A DNA stretch of 64,000 bases from Oxytricha trifallax (GCA_000711775.1 ARYC01001449.1:29921-93920), one strand, 5' to 3'; counted from the first letter of the stretch, positions 54,201 through 60,800 are shown. Notes: generated from the letters alone by a model not told the origin. Translations and numbers: made by a program.

Positions 54201-55669
54201 AAAATACTAAATAATATTTGTTAATTTTAGATTTTGAATATTTTTTTAATTTCAAAACTTTATGATTGATAATTGCTTAATAGTAATAATTATTATTAAT
54301 CTAAAATAATACTTAATAAATATTAATTCTCCGTATTAACTTCTTGCTATTGTGGTATAGATTTTAAAGTGTTTTGGAATTCATTGAAATCTACCTCATG
54401 TGCTTGATTTTCAAAATTAGAGAGCTTGTTTAAATGTCCGCTGAATTACTCAATTAATCCCCTGATATTATTTGCTTTGTTTTTCACTTCCTTCTCAGCA
54501 TGATCTTGACTCAATATAAAATATTATATTAAATTTATCAATATGTCTACATTGTTTTGATGATTCCCGTGTTTCTCTTTTACGCAGTATTATTTTATTT
54601 ATTTAAATTAATTAATTAATATAAAAAATTAAAATAATCACACGCTTGTTTGAAATTAATTATTTTTTTGACCAAAATTTTAAATATAATGTAATATAAT
54701 ATTTTAGGACAGTAGATACAAGCGTATGTGGTTAATAAATACACTTATATATTTTAAATTACTATAAAAATATTTTTTTATTCAAAAAAGAATTTTAAAA
54801 TGGATATATTTGTACTTATATTTTTTATTCATAGATGTGCCACATTGTGTACAATAGTGAGTAGCATTTAATAAATAATAATTCATTAAATATACATTTA
54901 ATAAATTATTAAAAACGATAATAATGTTTATCTCGACAAATCATACATATATAATTTTATCAAAATTATATGTATGATTTGTACCCTGATGAAGTTATAT
55001 TAATTTAAAAATATAAATGTATTCGAATAATTGTGTATATTTTAAGTTTGCAAGTGACATAAAGTTTACGTTCTTTTTCTATGAAGGATTACAAGTTTTC
55101 TCTGAATATTTTGGTGGTTTGAATATGTTACGCACAACCTTTGCAGTAGTAGTACTAATCTTAATTTAATAATATAATCTTGAGGTGAGAATTAAGACAT
55201 GCATTTCAAACAATATATTAGCTCTTTACTAATAATTATTTGATAAATTTAATTATATATTCCTTTCTTATTTTTTCTTTAAAAAATATATATGACTTTC
55301 AATAGTTTTATTTTAACAAGTATTATTGTTTAACTTTATAAAAAATTTTAGTATATCTCATTAATTAACAATCCAAATAACAAATTAGTTTTTAACTATT
55401 TGTATCTATATCCAATATCAATTATAAATTTATTTAACTGAAACTTTATATTGTGAATATAATTAGATGCATGAAGTCTGCTCTAAATATATAAATTATG
55501 AAATTTGCTAATATTATTTTAGATTTAAATAGACATGACCACACGCAATGATATTAATTCATTAAAAACAAATATTATAAATGAAAACTTTCTGTCTTAA
55601 TCTCTAGTCGAATTGCTCTCTACATTGCAAACATTTTTCGGCACCACTACTCGCTTTATCTGAATTCAT
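21111..55669 (-). CDS. Gene B: RING-finger/MORN-repeat protein in ten germline segments (overall extent)
   Basis: Ten blocks on the minus strand run from ATG at 55667-55669 to TGA at 21111-21113. Together they give about 1.1-1.2 kb of coding DNA in 34.6 kb. The product parallels gene A: RING (CLQC, CGHVYCLKC), a helical segment (LNKLS, ENQA, VDFNEFQN) and MORN repeats. Pointers that keep the frame: TCATT, TATT, ATAT, TAT, TAAAA, TATTAA and GGA; MDS5/6 joins through a short T run, and MDS4/5 is unresolved. MDS3 has one extra base relative to gene A that shifts the frame. Large IESs: 6.4 kb (helicase element 1 plus TBE-1), about 1.5 kb (foldback), 7.8 kb (TBE-2), and about 16.5 kb (TBE-5, helicase element 2, TBE-3, a palindrome and TBE-4). 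Confidence 0.75.
21348..21465 (-). CDS. Gene B MDS9 (MORN repeat)
   Basis: Reads INDLEDGYGVYTWANGSKYE, then GQWSKGRRHGYGKGTD. The right pointer is TATTAA (plus-strand TTAATA at 21460-21465), repeated at 27879-27884. The joined IES of 6.4 kb contains helicase element 1 and TBE-1. Confidence 0.85.
22022..22243 (+). pseudogene. N-terminal fragment of helicase-element protein
   Basis: An open block starts MTDSTGDNKQFFTEKKRKSK, is rich in Lys, and continues into HPSFQQFASAVNG. TGA stops and frame changes follow until the helicase fragment at 22566. No HUH nuclease motif could be made out. It is assigned to the same gene because of its position, strand and higher G+C. Confidence 0.5.
22566..22689 (+). 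pseudogene. SF3-like helicase fragment, Walker A part
   Basis: Reads KFHSVWIYGPTNTVKT, then KITHVLDEIF. This fits the Walker A region of superfamily-3 helicases (G-P-x4-G-K-T), as in small Rep-type replication proteins, but the Gly before Lys-Thr is Val. The frame is cut at 22690 by TBE-1, whose AAT target copy is at 22687-22689. Confidence 0.6.
22828..23847 (+). pseudogene. TBE-1 transposase (42-kDa type), degraded
   Basis: A Tc1/mariner-like DDE transposase as found in TBEs. Visible motifs are HIDYLINDKTLKYW, FHRQFPEL-like YRQFPELH, IKRVIDFNVPFY, a frame-shifted D-E-A after HT/HA, and VPYSPQFNGIEIYWG (catalytic Glu region). The expected ATG at 22828 is followed at once by TGA. Several small frame changes exist. 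The stop is TGA at 23845-23847. Confidence 0.75.
23854..24649 (-). pseudogene. TBE-1 22-kDa protein gene, degraded
   Basis: ATG at 24647-24649 gives MESMNDAMKRIQSQNLIGKF, the same start as in the other TBE copies. The C-terminal part has MNIDAGAATKRR. Frame changes lie between. The function of this TBE protein is unknown. It is transcribed toward the transposase, with which it ends tail to tail. Confidence 0.65.
24650..25200. repeat. TBE-1 internal spacer with TTAGGAGG repeats
   Basis: A spacer between the divergent 22-kDa and zinc-finger genes. It carries repeated TTAGGAGG/CTCCTA units at about 24735-24975. The same spacer is present in TBE-2 (33058-33420). As the gap between two divergent genes it is the likely promoter region, which is inference. 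Confidence 0.45.
25215..25637 (+). CDS. TBE-1 zinc-finger protein (140 aa)
   Basis: An intact ORF in the ciliate code from ATG to TGA at 25635-25637. It starts MFPKKIKLETRD and has two zinc-finger-like units: CKECNKVFLYNSTYNRH, and YELCEKPYSHTRDLKVH in which the first Cys is Tyr (TBE-2 keeps Cys). This is the N-terminal half of the 57-kDa TBE protein. The TGA after HEPT is identical in TBE-2, so in this subfamily it may be a separate short protein. Confidence 0.7.
25713..26600 (+). pseudogene. TBE-1 protein kinase-like half of 57-kDa protein
   Basis: Starts MKKAVKNFPVSEIYKI. The catalytic loop HRDLKPENIMMN is present. The metal-binding D-F-N of the other copies reads Y-F-N here, and a TGA follows ASAL, before the W-D-I-W-A-L-A motif. 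The predicted kinase is therefore inactive in this copy. Confidence 0.7.
26758..27159 (+). pseudogene. SF3-like helicase fragment, motif B/C part
   Basis: This is the downstream half of the gene split by TBE-1. It reads ILIANELNL (Walker B position), then CTECFIVITSNTLPFSKM, with ITSN as the SF3 motif C, then a short tail ending at TGA 27157-27159. It contains an in-frame TAA used as Gln (VFGQSG). The N-P-F pattern after motif C is shared with the gene in element 2. Confidence 0.6.
27879..28009 (-). CDS. Gene B MDS8 (two MORN repeats)
   Basis: Reads NGYGRYQWSNGNKYKGWWLN, then GMGTWTNAAGNKYEGQF. The left pointer is TATTAA; the right pointer is TAAAA (plus-strand TTTTA at 28005-28009), repeated at 29504-29508. 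The join gives GSGVFQNGYGRYQW in frame. Confidence 0.85.
28161..29292. mobile_element. Foldback element, copy 2 (about 1.13 kb)
   Basis: Long inverted arms (28161-28690 and 28760-29292) start with TCCAACCGAGACCCC and a C-rich tract. They share the terminus and inner layout with copy 1 at 15845-16911. The arms are nearly identical to each other, so it is either recent or kept alike by gene conversion. There is no gene inside. It lies in the IES between MDS7 and MDS8 of gene B. Confidence 0.75.
29504..29574 (-). CDS. Gene B MDS7 (MORN repeat, 71 bp)
   Basis: Reads YVNGFIYSGQWADDQRHGSG, then VFQ. The right pointer TAT (29572-29574 and 37417-37419) joins MDS6 to give GTMYVNGFIYSGQW, a regular MORN spacing. 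The IES between them is 7.8 kb and holds TBE-2. Confidence 0.8.
29600..31100 (+). other. IES stretch with a possible reverse-transcriptase scrap
   Basis: Mostly unassigned IES DNA. At 29999-30060 the plus strand reads NLVLIDDFLVIASDSLSF, resembling the catalytic (Y)xDD box of reverse transcriptases. Flanking frames do not give other RT motifs. A C4A4-like AAACCCCAAAACC lies at 30381-30393. No intact gene was found. Confidence 0.3.
31217..32262 (+). pseudogene. TBE-2 transposase, degraded
   Basis: A 42-kDa-type DDE transposase with the same motifs as TBE-1 (YRQFPEL-like HRQFPEL, IKRVIDFNVPFY, NGIEIYWGLLKGHYKKLLLY). The ATG at 31217 opens a short frame only, and several frame changes occur. 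TGA is at 32260-32262. Confidence 0.7.
32270..33057 (-). pseudogene. TBE-2 22-kDa protein gene, degraded
   Basis: ATG at 33055-33057 begins MESMNDAMKR as in the other copies. The C-terminal region again carries the NIDAGAATKRR-type motif. Small frame changes are present. Its function is unknown. Confidence 0.6.
33552..33952 (+). pseudogene. TBE-2 zinc-finger protein
   Basis: Matches the TBE-1 140-aa protein. It has CKECNKVFLYNSTFNR, but the final His of the first finger is lost in a changed stretch (RNLRDIQND). The second finger is better kept than in TBE-1 (CEFCEKPYSHTRDLKVH). It ends at the same TGA (33950-33952). The start codon region differs and no clear ATG was found. Confidence 0.6.
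34028..34917 (+). pseudogene. TBE-2 protein kinase-like half of 57-kDa protein
   Basis: Contains GYVHRDLKLENILMDF and VYIIDFNRAQRVQASALGN, then GYFPEREDWRDGDTQWDIW. The catalytic Asp and the D-F-N (in place of D-F-G) are present. One extra base after WALAV shifts the frame. This is the best kept kinase core of the TBE-1/2 subfamily in the window. Confidence 0.7.
35006..36575 (+). mobile_element. Retrotransposon-like insertion with 12-bp target duplication
   Basis: It is flanked by AAATCCTAATAA at 34994-35005 and 36576-36587, an exact duplication of TBE-2 sequence. The 3' end is ATGTGATCATATTATTATT, the same tail as at 18285-18345. The insert is about 35-40% GC with its own ORF. Variable-length duplications and a short 3' repeat fit a 5'-truncated non-LTR element. 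No RT domain lies within this copy. Confidence 0.7.
35081..36253 (+). pseudogene. ORF of the retrotransposon-like insertion
   Basis: A long acidic reading region: GYFQDYDGSFEIAYNKLLDE, later SETESDADDWDDDGNISFGK, then a Gln/Leu-rich stretch (EMINQLQLEKLELQRLREKN) that looks helical. About two frame changes occur (near 35380 and 36100); it ends in TGA at 36251-36253. It uses TAA/TAG as Gln. No domain is recognised. It could be the C-terminal part of a LINE ORF or an unrelated passenger. Confidence 0.45.
37394..37405. repeat. Interstitial telomere-like repeat GGGGTTTTGGGG
   Basis: A perfect G4T4G4 sits in the IES only 12 bp from the MDS6 edge of gene B. It is not next to a recognisable TBE body. 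It could be a remnant of a TBE end. Confidence 0.6.
37417..37500 (-). CDS. Gene B MDS6 (MORN repeat)
   Basis: Reads ICGYSQGDVYDGQWIEDVRV, then GKGTMY. The left pointer is TAT. The right edge joins MDS5 through a short T run (TTT or TTTT), giving GIF(LKI)CGYS in frame. It is parallel to the first half of gene A MDS6. Confidence 0.8.
37636..37857 (-). CDS. Gene B MDS5 (linker plus MORN repeats)
   Basis: Reads YPRVKLMHLKSTSTNTKICP, then YSNGDVYMGERLNGISRRDG, then IYSDGSFYSGNWKRSY. The R-V-K opening and MORN units match gene A MDS5. The right edge is approximate; upstream is the 16.5-kb IES. Confidence 0.8.
39540..40013 (-). pseudogene. SF3-like helicase, C-terminal part (element 2)
   Basis: Reads KKCYVWLYGSADTG (Walker A; the Lys position is Asn), then after a frame change HLQIVLIDVMNDLHFF (Walker B), then DSAKVMTTSSLPFKK (motif C). 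This order and spacing is the superfamily-3 helicase pattern. The L-P-F after motif C is shared with element 1. The upstream part of the gene continues beyond TBE-3 at 44078. Confidence 0.65.
40098..41162 (+). pseudogene. TBE-3 transposase, start codon lost and frameshifted
   Basis: The position of the TBE-4 ATG reads AGG here. Motifs in order: HRQFPELKISAQSV, GVNRIKRVIDFTLP, IHTDEAVFTFNTF (first Asp), a frame change at AILG, then ILFVDNLSVHKTKD (second Asp), another frame change, then VPYSPQFNGNEFYWGILKG (Glu). This is the full DDE set of a Tc1/mariner-like TBE transposase. TGA is at 41160-41162. Confidence 0.75.
41172..41951 (-). pseudogene. TBE-3 22-kDa protein gene, frameshifted
   Basis: ATG at 41949-41951 gives MESMNDAIKE then TGA because two bases are missing compared with TBE-4. 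The downstream frame continues AQELIQRFRSKEDLHRYLVQ and NYPEISVTNLYDDAMNDPEV. Further small changes occur near 41530. The function is unknown. Confidence 0.7.
42120..42400. repeat. TBE-3 spacer with GGTACGTACTTAAT repeats
   Basis: Between the divergent 22-kDa and 57-kDa genes. It contains repeated (G/T)GTACGTACTTAATTAGG and CTCCTAA units. The same array is in TBE-4 at 49995-50130. It is the probable promoter region of both genes (inference from position). Confidence 0.5.
42606..44077 (+). pseudogene. TBE-3 57-kDa zinc-finger/kinase protein
   Basis: ATG is at 42606-42608 by comparison with TBE-4. It has two C2H2 fingers (YFCELCERDFAHKSSWYRHM; YDCFECHKQYSHTRDL), frame changes after them, then the kinase core (GFVHRDLKPENIMINF; NIDFNRA; GYYPEREDWGDGD). 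The last part, from 43695, reads MWALAAIIIECDMPRNEYYS. The normal TGA after HFE is TGT, so the frame is open into the terminal repeat. Confidence 0.75.
44078..44640 (-). pseudogene. N-terminal part of helicase-element protein (element 2)
   Basis: Minus-strand open region including VFECFPFTKGLHNSHIYKLE, then HWKKDFLAFDLNQCQLKKRA. It is upstream of the helicase part at 39540-40013, which lies on the other side of TBE-3. A Rep-type nuclease domain would be expected here if this were a Rep-like protein, but its motifs are not clear. Confidence 0.45.
45340..45900 (-). pseudogene. TBE-5 remnant of kinase-like protein
   Basis: The minus-strand sequence matches the TBE kinase region (E-I-V-E-G-I-E-K-L-H-K type, V-Y-I-I-D-F-N-R motif) with many changes. 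It lies directly next to the transposase 5' remnant, so an internal deletion removed the genes normally between them. Confidence 0.6.
46150..46345 (-). pseudogene. TBE-5 remnant of transposase 5' end
   Basis: The reverse strand resembles the start of the TBE-1 transposase region (shared TTGACTCAAGCCTATTCTTA, ATAAATCTCCTG). It is only about 200 bp long. It gives the orientation of TBE-5. Confidence 0.55.
47077..47716. repeat. Palindrome of about 0.64 kb
   Basis: Arms about 47077-47395 and 47409-47716 are nearly exact reverse complements, with a 13-bp loop region. The outer ends are near ATTCAAAATCGTTTAAC. No gene is inside. It lies in the 16.5-kb IES of gene B, just before TBE-4. Probably a foldback element of another family. 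Confidence 0.7.
47953..49003 (+). pseudogene. TBE-4 transposase (42-kDa type), frameshifted
   Basis: ATG is at 47953, reading MRDKNSKLLGSIYDEDNIDL; the N-terminal part has a helix-turn-helix look (ALLIKRSPSTVRSHC). The frame slips after HCLN, then HRQFPELKISAQSI, IKRVIDFTLPFY, IHADEAVFTFNTF (first Asp), FVDNLSVHKTKE (second Asp) and YSPQFNGIEFYWGILKG (Glu) follow. This is a Tc1/mariner-like DDE transposase. TGA is at 49001-49003. Oxytricha TBE transposases are reported to act in genome rearrangement, so intact relatives elsewhere may serve the cell. Confidence 0.78.
49013..49786 (-). CDS. TBE-4 22-kDa protein
   Basis: ATG at 49784-49786 (MESMNDAMKRVQAQELIQRF), TGA at 49013-49015. The C-terminal part is very basic (KLHRERKSKTKYQVSKR, then MNIDAGAGSKRRNLGGEK). 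It is close to open; small differences near 49670 and 49400 may break it. This TBE protein has no known activity. Its stop is 10 bp from the transposase stop (convergent). Confidence 0.65.
49995..50130. repeat. TBE-4 spacer with GGTACGTACTTAAT repeats
   Basis: The same repeat array as in TBE-3: GGTACGTACTTAATTAGGAG near the start, CAGTACGTACTTAATTAGG and CGGTACGTACT at the end, with CTCCTAA between. Placed between divergent genes. Confidence 0.5.
50415..51769 (+). pseudogene. TBE-4 57-kDa zinc-finger/kinase protein
   Basis: The start is taken at ATG 50415-50417 (MNSHKELSELSLEVSVIKIE), 26 codons upstream of the next Met at 50493, because the frame stays open through TAA. Two C2H2 fingers follow: YFCVLCERDFDHKSSWYRHM-KVH and YDCFECHKQYSHTRDLKKHL. 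A helical linker comes next. One extra base near 51000 shifts the frame before the kinase domain (GFVHRDLKPENIMINF, IIDFNRA, GYYPEREDWRDGD, WDVWALAAIIIEC). D-F-N replaces D-F-G. TGA is at 51767-51769. The finger region alone (to about 50990) is intact. Confidence 0.78.
51891..54330. other. Rest of the gene B IES, no gene recognised
   Basis: It contains a plus-strand open stretch in the ciliate code at about 51990-52290 (ends CQCIFACFDYHV, TGA) and a standard-code ORF at 52803-53045. Neither shows known motifs. An imperfect palindrome lies at 53190-53320 (GTTTTTATGTTATGAAT and its complement). The rest is AT-rich with homopolymer runs. Confidence 0.45.
53190..53320. repeat. Small imperfect palindrome
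   Basis: TTTGCTGTTTTTATGTTATG is mirrored by ATTCATAACATAAAAACAAC around a 30-bp loop, with weaker pairing outward to about 130 bp. Possibly a miniature foldback element. Confidence 0.5.
54340..54517 (-). CDS. Gene B MDS4 (helical middle segment)
   Basis: Reads LSQDHAEKEVKNKANNIRGL, then GHLNKLSNFENQAHEVDFNE, then FQNTLKSIPQQQEV. It is clearly the paralog of gene A MDS4. The right pointer ATAT (54514-54517, 55037-55040) joins MDS3 as CKLKILSQD. The left edge is approximate. Confidence 0.8.
54938..54985. repeat. Hairpin in gene B IES
   Basis: AAATCATACATATATAATTT and CAAAATTATATGTATGATTT form a near-perfect stem of about 20 bp. It lies between MDS3 and MDS4. Too short to assign a role. Confidence 0.5.
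55037..55215 (-). CDS. Gene B MDS3 (second half of RING finger, one-base shift)
   Basis: Starts YCLKCMSQFSPQD and, after a frame change near 55165, continues QYYYCKGCAQHIQTTKIFRE, then KERKLYVTCKL. Compared with gene A there is one extra base between SPQD and the second Cys pair. It is either a true mutation, a sequence error or a tiny unrecognised IES. Pointers are TATT (55212-55215) and ATAT. Confidence 0.75.
55528..55551 (-). CDS. Gene B MDS2 (24-bp mini-segment, CGHV)
   Basis: Encodes IACGHVY between TCATT (55547-55551) and TATT (55528-55531). Same length, same pointers and same codon phase as gene A MDS2. Confidence 0.85.
55580..55669 (-). CDS. Gene B MDS1 (start codon, first RING cysteines)
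   Basis: ATG is at 55667-55669. Reads MNSDKASSGAEKCLQCREQF, then DQRLRQKVFI. The left pointer TCATT is at 55580-55584, followed by a 33-bp AT-rich IES. It aligns with gene A MDS1 without gaps and has the same 90-bp length. Confidence 0.85.
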
Positions 55670-55944
55670 ATTTAAACTTTGATTTGAATAAAATTTAATT
55701 TGATAATTATTTAAATGTTCGTTATTTTTAGCTAGAGCAACTAATTTTGTCTGATAAATGATATAAAATATTGATTAATAGATTAAATTCACTTATTTTC
55801 CTGCATCATAAATCAAATATTTGTAAGAATTTAATTTAAATAATAAAATATTATATATATAATTATTAATAATTTATTCATACTATATATGAAGTTAACA
55901 AGCTAGAGTCAATTATTATTAGGACTTCAAATACAATGATATTG

Positions 55945-56352
55945 TAGGAATACATTCGATCAGGGAAAATGAATTTAAATTAAAATTAATTAATTATTAA
56001 TTACCTTCAGTTATGTTTTTGGAAAATGTCTCCAAACCCTAATAATATTATACTCTAGATAGCGCATTGAAAATGAGACGGTGGTTGTTATTGCTATAAT
56101 GATTTTATCTCATCGCCAAGCGAGAAAAACCCATTATACTATTTTTGGGAGTTAGCTCAAAACCAAAATATCTCGCTTCCTGGGATGATTCAGGAATATT
56201 GCCAATAATAAAGTCCAGCTAAAATAGCGGGATCTACCGTAGAATCGACTCAGATTTGAATTTTAAGTCACTTTGGTTTTGATAACTGCCATGATTTTAA
56301 TATTCAATTAATTTAATTTAAATTCATTTTCTCAAATCGAATGTATTCTTCC
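55945..56352. mobile_element. Non-autonomous TIR element, family 1 copy 2 (about 408 bp)
   Basis: The ends TAGGAATACATTCGA and TCGAATGTATTCTTCC are followed by GAAAATGAATTTAAATTAA on both sides. It shares termini, size and inner words (CCAATAATAAAGTC, GGCAGTTA-like) with 6754-7162, but the arms have diverged more. No coding. It lies 276 bp upstream of the gene B start. Confidence 0.65.
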
Positions 56353-56995
56353 AATATCTAAATATTGGTTTTAACTCTTCAATCAAAGAATAGACACAGA
56401 TGCTAAAGGAAATATAGGTTATTGATATTATTTCAGGAAACTTAGTAATCATCTTTACTATAAATAAGCAAAAAGGTAGGTTTTTTCTTTAAAAAATAAT
56501 CTAATAAGATTTTAAAAGCTCTATGAATCCTGTTTGATATGGATTCTTAAAGATTCTAATTAAGTTTACATCGATTTATTAAAATTAAATCTTTAGAAAG
56601 AGTAAAATATTATGTATTTTAATGATAAGGAGTAATGTAAAATTTTGTAGCTCTTAATATATTGTTCATACACTTTTATTCTATCAGCATCTAAAATACT
56701 AAGTATCGAAAATTCTAATGGGAAAAATCGTTGAAGCTATATTTATTTGCTCAGTATTATTCTTCTTTTTTAAAAAAAATTTAGACAGTTTACTTGACCT
56801 ATTTAATTTATATAATATTTATTTATGTTATTACCTTGAGATCAATTAAATTATTGATAATTTATAATTAAGTATATGAAATTTATATATGTGAGGAGAA
56901 AGCTTCTCATACCATGTTATGATAAATTTATAATTTTTAATGAAGTAACCTACACACTAAAAAATAATGTTATTTTTTAAATTAATCTTCAACTT

Positions 56996-57642
56996 TCAAC
57001 CAATTTCCAGACAAGTTTCATCTTTATACTTATGCTTAATTTATTGATAAATAAAAAAATCAATAATGCTATTATCATGTATTCTAAGCACGATGTCGTT
57101 TGTTTTTCAATCCTAGTTTTATATAGTAGCTCTTAGACATGTTAGAGTGGAGTGAAATTGATCCACTAGATAAATTTCTTATGTTGAGATGAATCCAAGT
57201 GTTCTCAATTTTATTATTGTAATCTAATTTCCAGGAAATAATCTTTCTCCTAGTTAATTAATAAAAGTTCCATAATATATCAATTTTTTATTAAAAATTT
57301 ATATAACAATCAACCATTTGTAATTATTGTACTTCCCCATACAACATACAATCCATTAATATTTCTTAATATACTTTAATTTCTACAATTAACATACTCG
57401 ATAACTATATTCTTGAACATCCTAAATTATTTAACAATATAATCTTATTATTTAATGGGTCATTAAAATATTACATTTTATATATGTTGTAAGATCGATT
57501 AACTTTAGATTAAAATAAAAAGTTAAGGAAGCTTCACCCCCAACTTATTTATAAAATTTTTTTAAAAATATTCTCATATAAGATATATTTAGAGCATTTC
57601 ACATGCATTAAATTGATTAAAGAAATGATTTTTAAAAGGCAT
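56996..57642 (-). CDS. Candidate small gene between genes B and C, unidentified
   Basis: The minus strand has an unbroken stretch of about 164 codons in the ciliate code (57107-57598), including VGGEASLTFYFNLKLIDLTT. Just upstream, ATG at 57640-57642 opens MPFKNHFFNQFNACEML, which could join through a TAA repeat. A short block ending KYKDETCLEIG and TGA (56996-56998) may be the 3' end. An alternative frame at 57083-57262 also looks protein-like, so the model is unsettled. No domain is recognised. Confidence 0.3.
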
Positions 57643-57717
57643 TATTCACCTTAATATATTAACCCAATAACAGTTTTATATCGCACTGTTCAATACTACT
57701 TGGTTCCTTTTCATTCT

Positions 57718-57809
57718 TCACACTTTTCTTACTTTGTTTTGATTATACTCCTATTTCGAAATAATTTTGATTCTATTTCCATTTTCCCACAGTCCATAGA
57801 TTATTCCTC
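57718..57809 (-). CDS. Gene C MDS9 (C-terminal end, TGA stop)
   Basis: Reads GIIYGLWENGNRIKIISKQE, then YNQNKVRKV and TGA. The right pointer is GAGGAATA (57802-57809, 58001-58008), the longest pointer found here. The join reads EFGGIIYGLWENG. Confidence 0.8.
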
Positions 57810-60800
57810 TTTTAAATAAGTTTGATTTTATTAAAAATATATTATTTTTTAGTTAAGACTAGTTATGAACTATAATTACAAAGAATCAAAGAAATCTAAA
57901 TCACCAATTCAAAATAAATAAATCATTTAAGTTATAAAAGTTTCAAATTCTAAAATTTTTATTTATATAAATTATATATACTTATGGCATTTTTAATTAC
58001 TATTCCTCCAAATTCGTCGGTTTGCTTACCATATCCATGATTTACATCATTTTTCCACTGTCCTTTGTACTTCTTACCATCTGCAGATTTGAAGACTCCA
58101 TAACCATCTTTCTTGTCATCAATAACTAAATAAGCAATTTTTCGACAAATATATAATTATCAGAGATAACTTCATAGTACCAATGATAGAATTCTTTAAT
58201 AGTTTCATAAAAAATTCAAATTCATGCCTATAATGCTTACATAAAACTAAATAAAATAATTATAATAGCAATTTTAAATTTACTAATAAAAATGTCATAT
58301 AATTGTAATACTCAAATTATTAAGAAAAAGATTTCTAAATTCATAAAATTAAATAAAGATCTAAAATTTATTTTAGGAAAAGTACATAGAATCTTTTTTT
58401 TTATATTCTTTAAAAACTACAATAATTATTAACTCATTATTTTTATCTTTAATCTGATAATAATTCGTGGTCACTTTAATATACATATTTTATGAAATAA
58501 TTAGTTTTACTATATACTCTTAAAAGTCTTGAGTTATTTATAACTATATATATATTTTTTGTTCACAAATTCATTGGCTATAATCCAATATAATATCGAA
58601 TAAATTTGAGTAAATTATTTTACGCATTTATGAGTAATTTTTCGTAATATAATTTCCCTTGTATTTGTTGCCATCTTTCCCAACAAATCTTCCTTGCCCA
58701 TATTATTTATAATTAAAATAGTTTAATTAAGAAACAAACTATCAATACTAAATAGATGCTTATGTATAATTTATCAGTTGAGAAATATTTATAAAATATA
58801 TATATATATATACTTCATATTGCAAACATTTTAAAATAAAATAATACTACTATTTTTTTTATTAAGAAAATATAAACTTTTAAAGATTTTAATATTGTAA
58901 TTATGAAAATTGATATATGCTTTAAACTTTATAAATCTTAATAAATTTATGTTTATAAGCCATGTTTTTTGCCTATTTCATAAGAACCATTGAACTAATC
59001 TCCATTAGAATCTTTAAAAACTCCACTTCCATGAAACTTGTCATTAACCAGAAAACCTATATATTCAGTGCCATTTATAAAAGTATAAAGTCCAGATCCT
59101 TCAATTCTATCATTTTTCCAACTACCTTGTGTAATATTTCCATTAGAATAAAAAGCCTAAAATTTTTTATTTTATTTGAGTATTATTTTTTAATTATTAA
59201 CTCAAGATTGTAATTAAAATTTATGTTAATATTAATAAACAAAAGAATTTGAAAATATATTTTAGATTTTGTAAAGGATTAAATGAATGAGTGTATTCAC
59301 TATGCATATTTGAAATTGAGAAAAAACTTTAGAAATTTTAATTATATTTTAAAAAAAATTAATAATAAATACAAATTAAATAAATGCAGCAGCCCACATT
59401 GTTGGAAAATTAATAAGGCCCAAGATTTTTTTAATTTGTGAAATCTAAAAGATATCTAAAATATAAACTTTCTTAAATACAGACATTTTTGTGTTTTCAA
59501 TAAATATATATTTCAATTTAAATATTTTTCAAACAAAAAATAGCTTTTCTAGAATTCTTAAATCTTGATTTAAATTAGAAATTGGTAATTTTTAATGTCA
59601 TTTTTGATAAATAAGATTTAAAATTTCTATTTTAAACTTTCTAATTTTACAACATTTTGTTTAGAATTTCAATTTTTTTTCTAAACTAAAAATAGATTAT
59701 CTAAAACTCTATGAATAGATAAAATATTTTATATTATTAGTAGTAATTTCTAAGAAATTTTTTAATTATTATTTCTCTGTATGTATAATGAAAAATATTT
59801 AATTAGTGTTCTATAGATGCTTGATTAATTATGAATTAATTCATTTACATAAAAATTAGTTATTAAAATATAAAATTTTAAACATATGTTTAAAATCGAG
59901 AAGAAACAAGCATATGAATTATGCTAACTATATTGATAAAAAAATTACTAAGCTTAAGACTAATAATGTCATTAAATCATTTAAAATATTAAAATAATAA
60001 TCATACCTTGATTCGGAATATTAAATATCTTGTTTATATTTTGAAATTTTATAAGCAGTTTAGATGTGGGACTTAGAACTTGACTGCAAAAATATATACT
60101 AAATGAGATTAATTTTTATAATTTATATTTAGAGAAACTACTAATGTACTTAAAAAAAATATAATTTCTCACTCCTAGTTTTGTTGCATTCATTTATGTG
60201 AGGATATCCAAGTAAATTTGAATATCTAATCTATAAAATTAACTTATTTGATAAATACGATTAAATATATATTTGTTGATTCTTAAACAATCCTTTGCCA
60301 TTTCTCTCACCATGTTTCCACTTTCCACCATATAGCGACCCATCTGGATAAATTTACATTCCTAAACCATCCCTGAGATTAGTTTAAATGTTCCATTCCC
60401 CCAAATATATACTCCCACTATTAGAGGTAACCATTGGCCTTACTTCTCTTTTAATTGATCTACTTTGAAAATTTGTTATCTTTATCTAGGGATACCTCTC
60501 CATTTTCAATTTTATTTATTGAAATATTAAATTTAATTTAAATTATTTGAAATATAGATAAGTTGTCAATTTAGTAGCAAATAATTTCAGCAATACTTAA
60601 AAATAATAACAGGAAAAACTCAACTTTAAACACACTTATTTTATCTAAAGTTACTTATTTAATTTTATAATTAATATTTATTTTTAGTTTATGAGTAAAT
60701 CTTGCAAATTATAAAAAAAAAAATATAAAAATTTCATTTTCTCTAGTACTTGCTAATTTGTGATTTTTGAGAAAAATTTTTTAGTTAATAAAATTTTATA

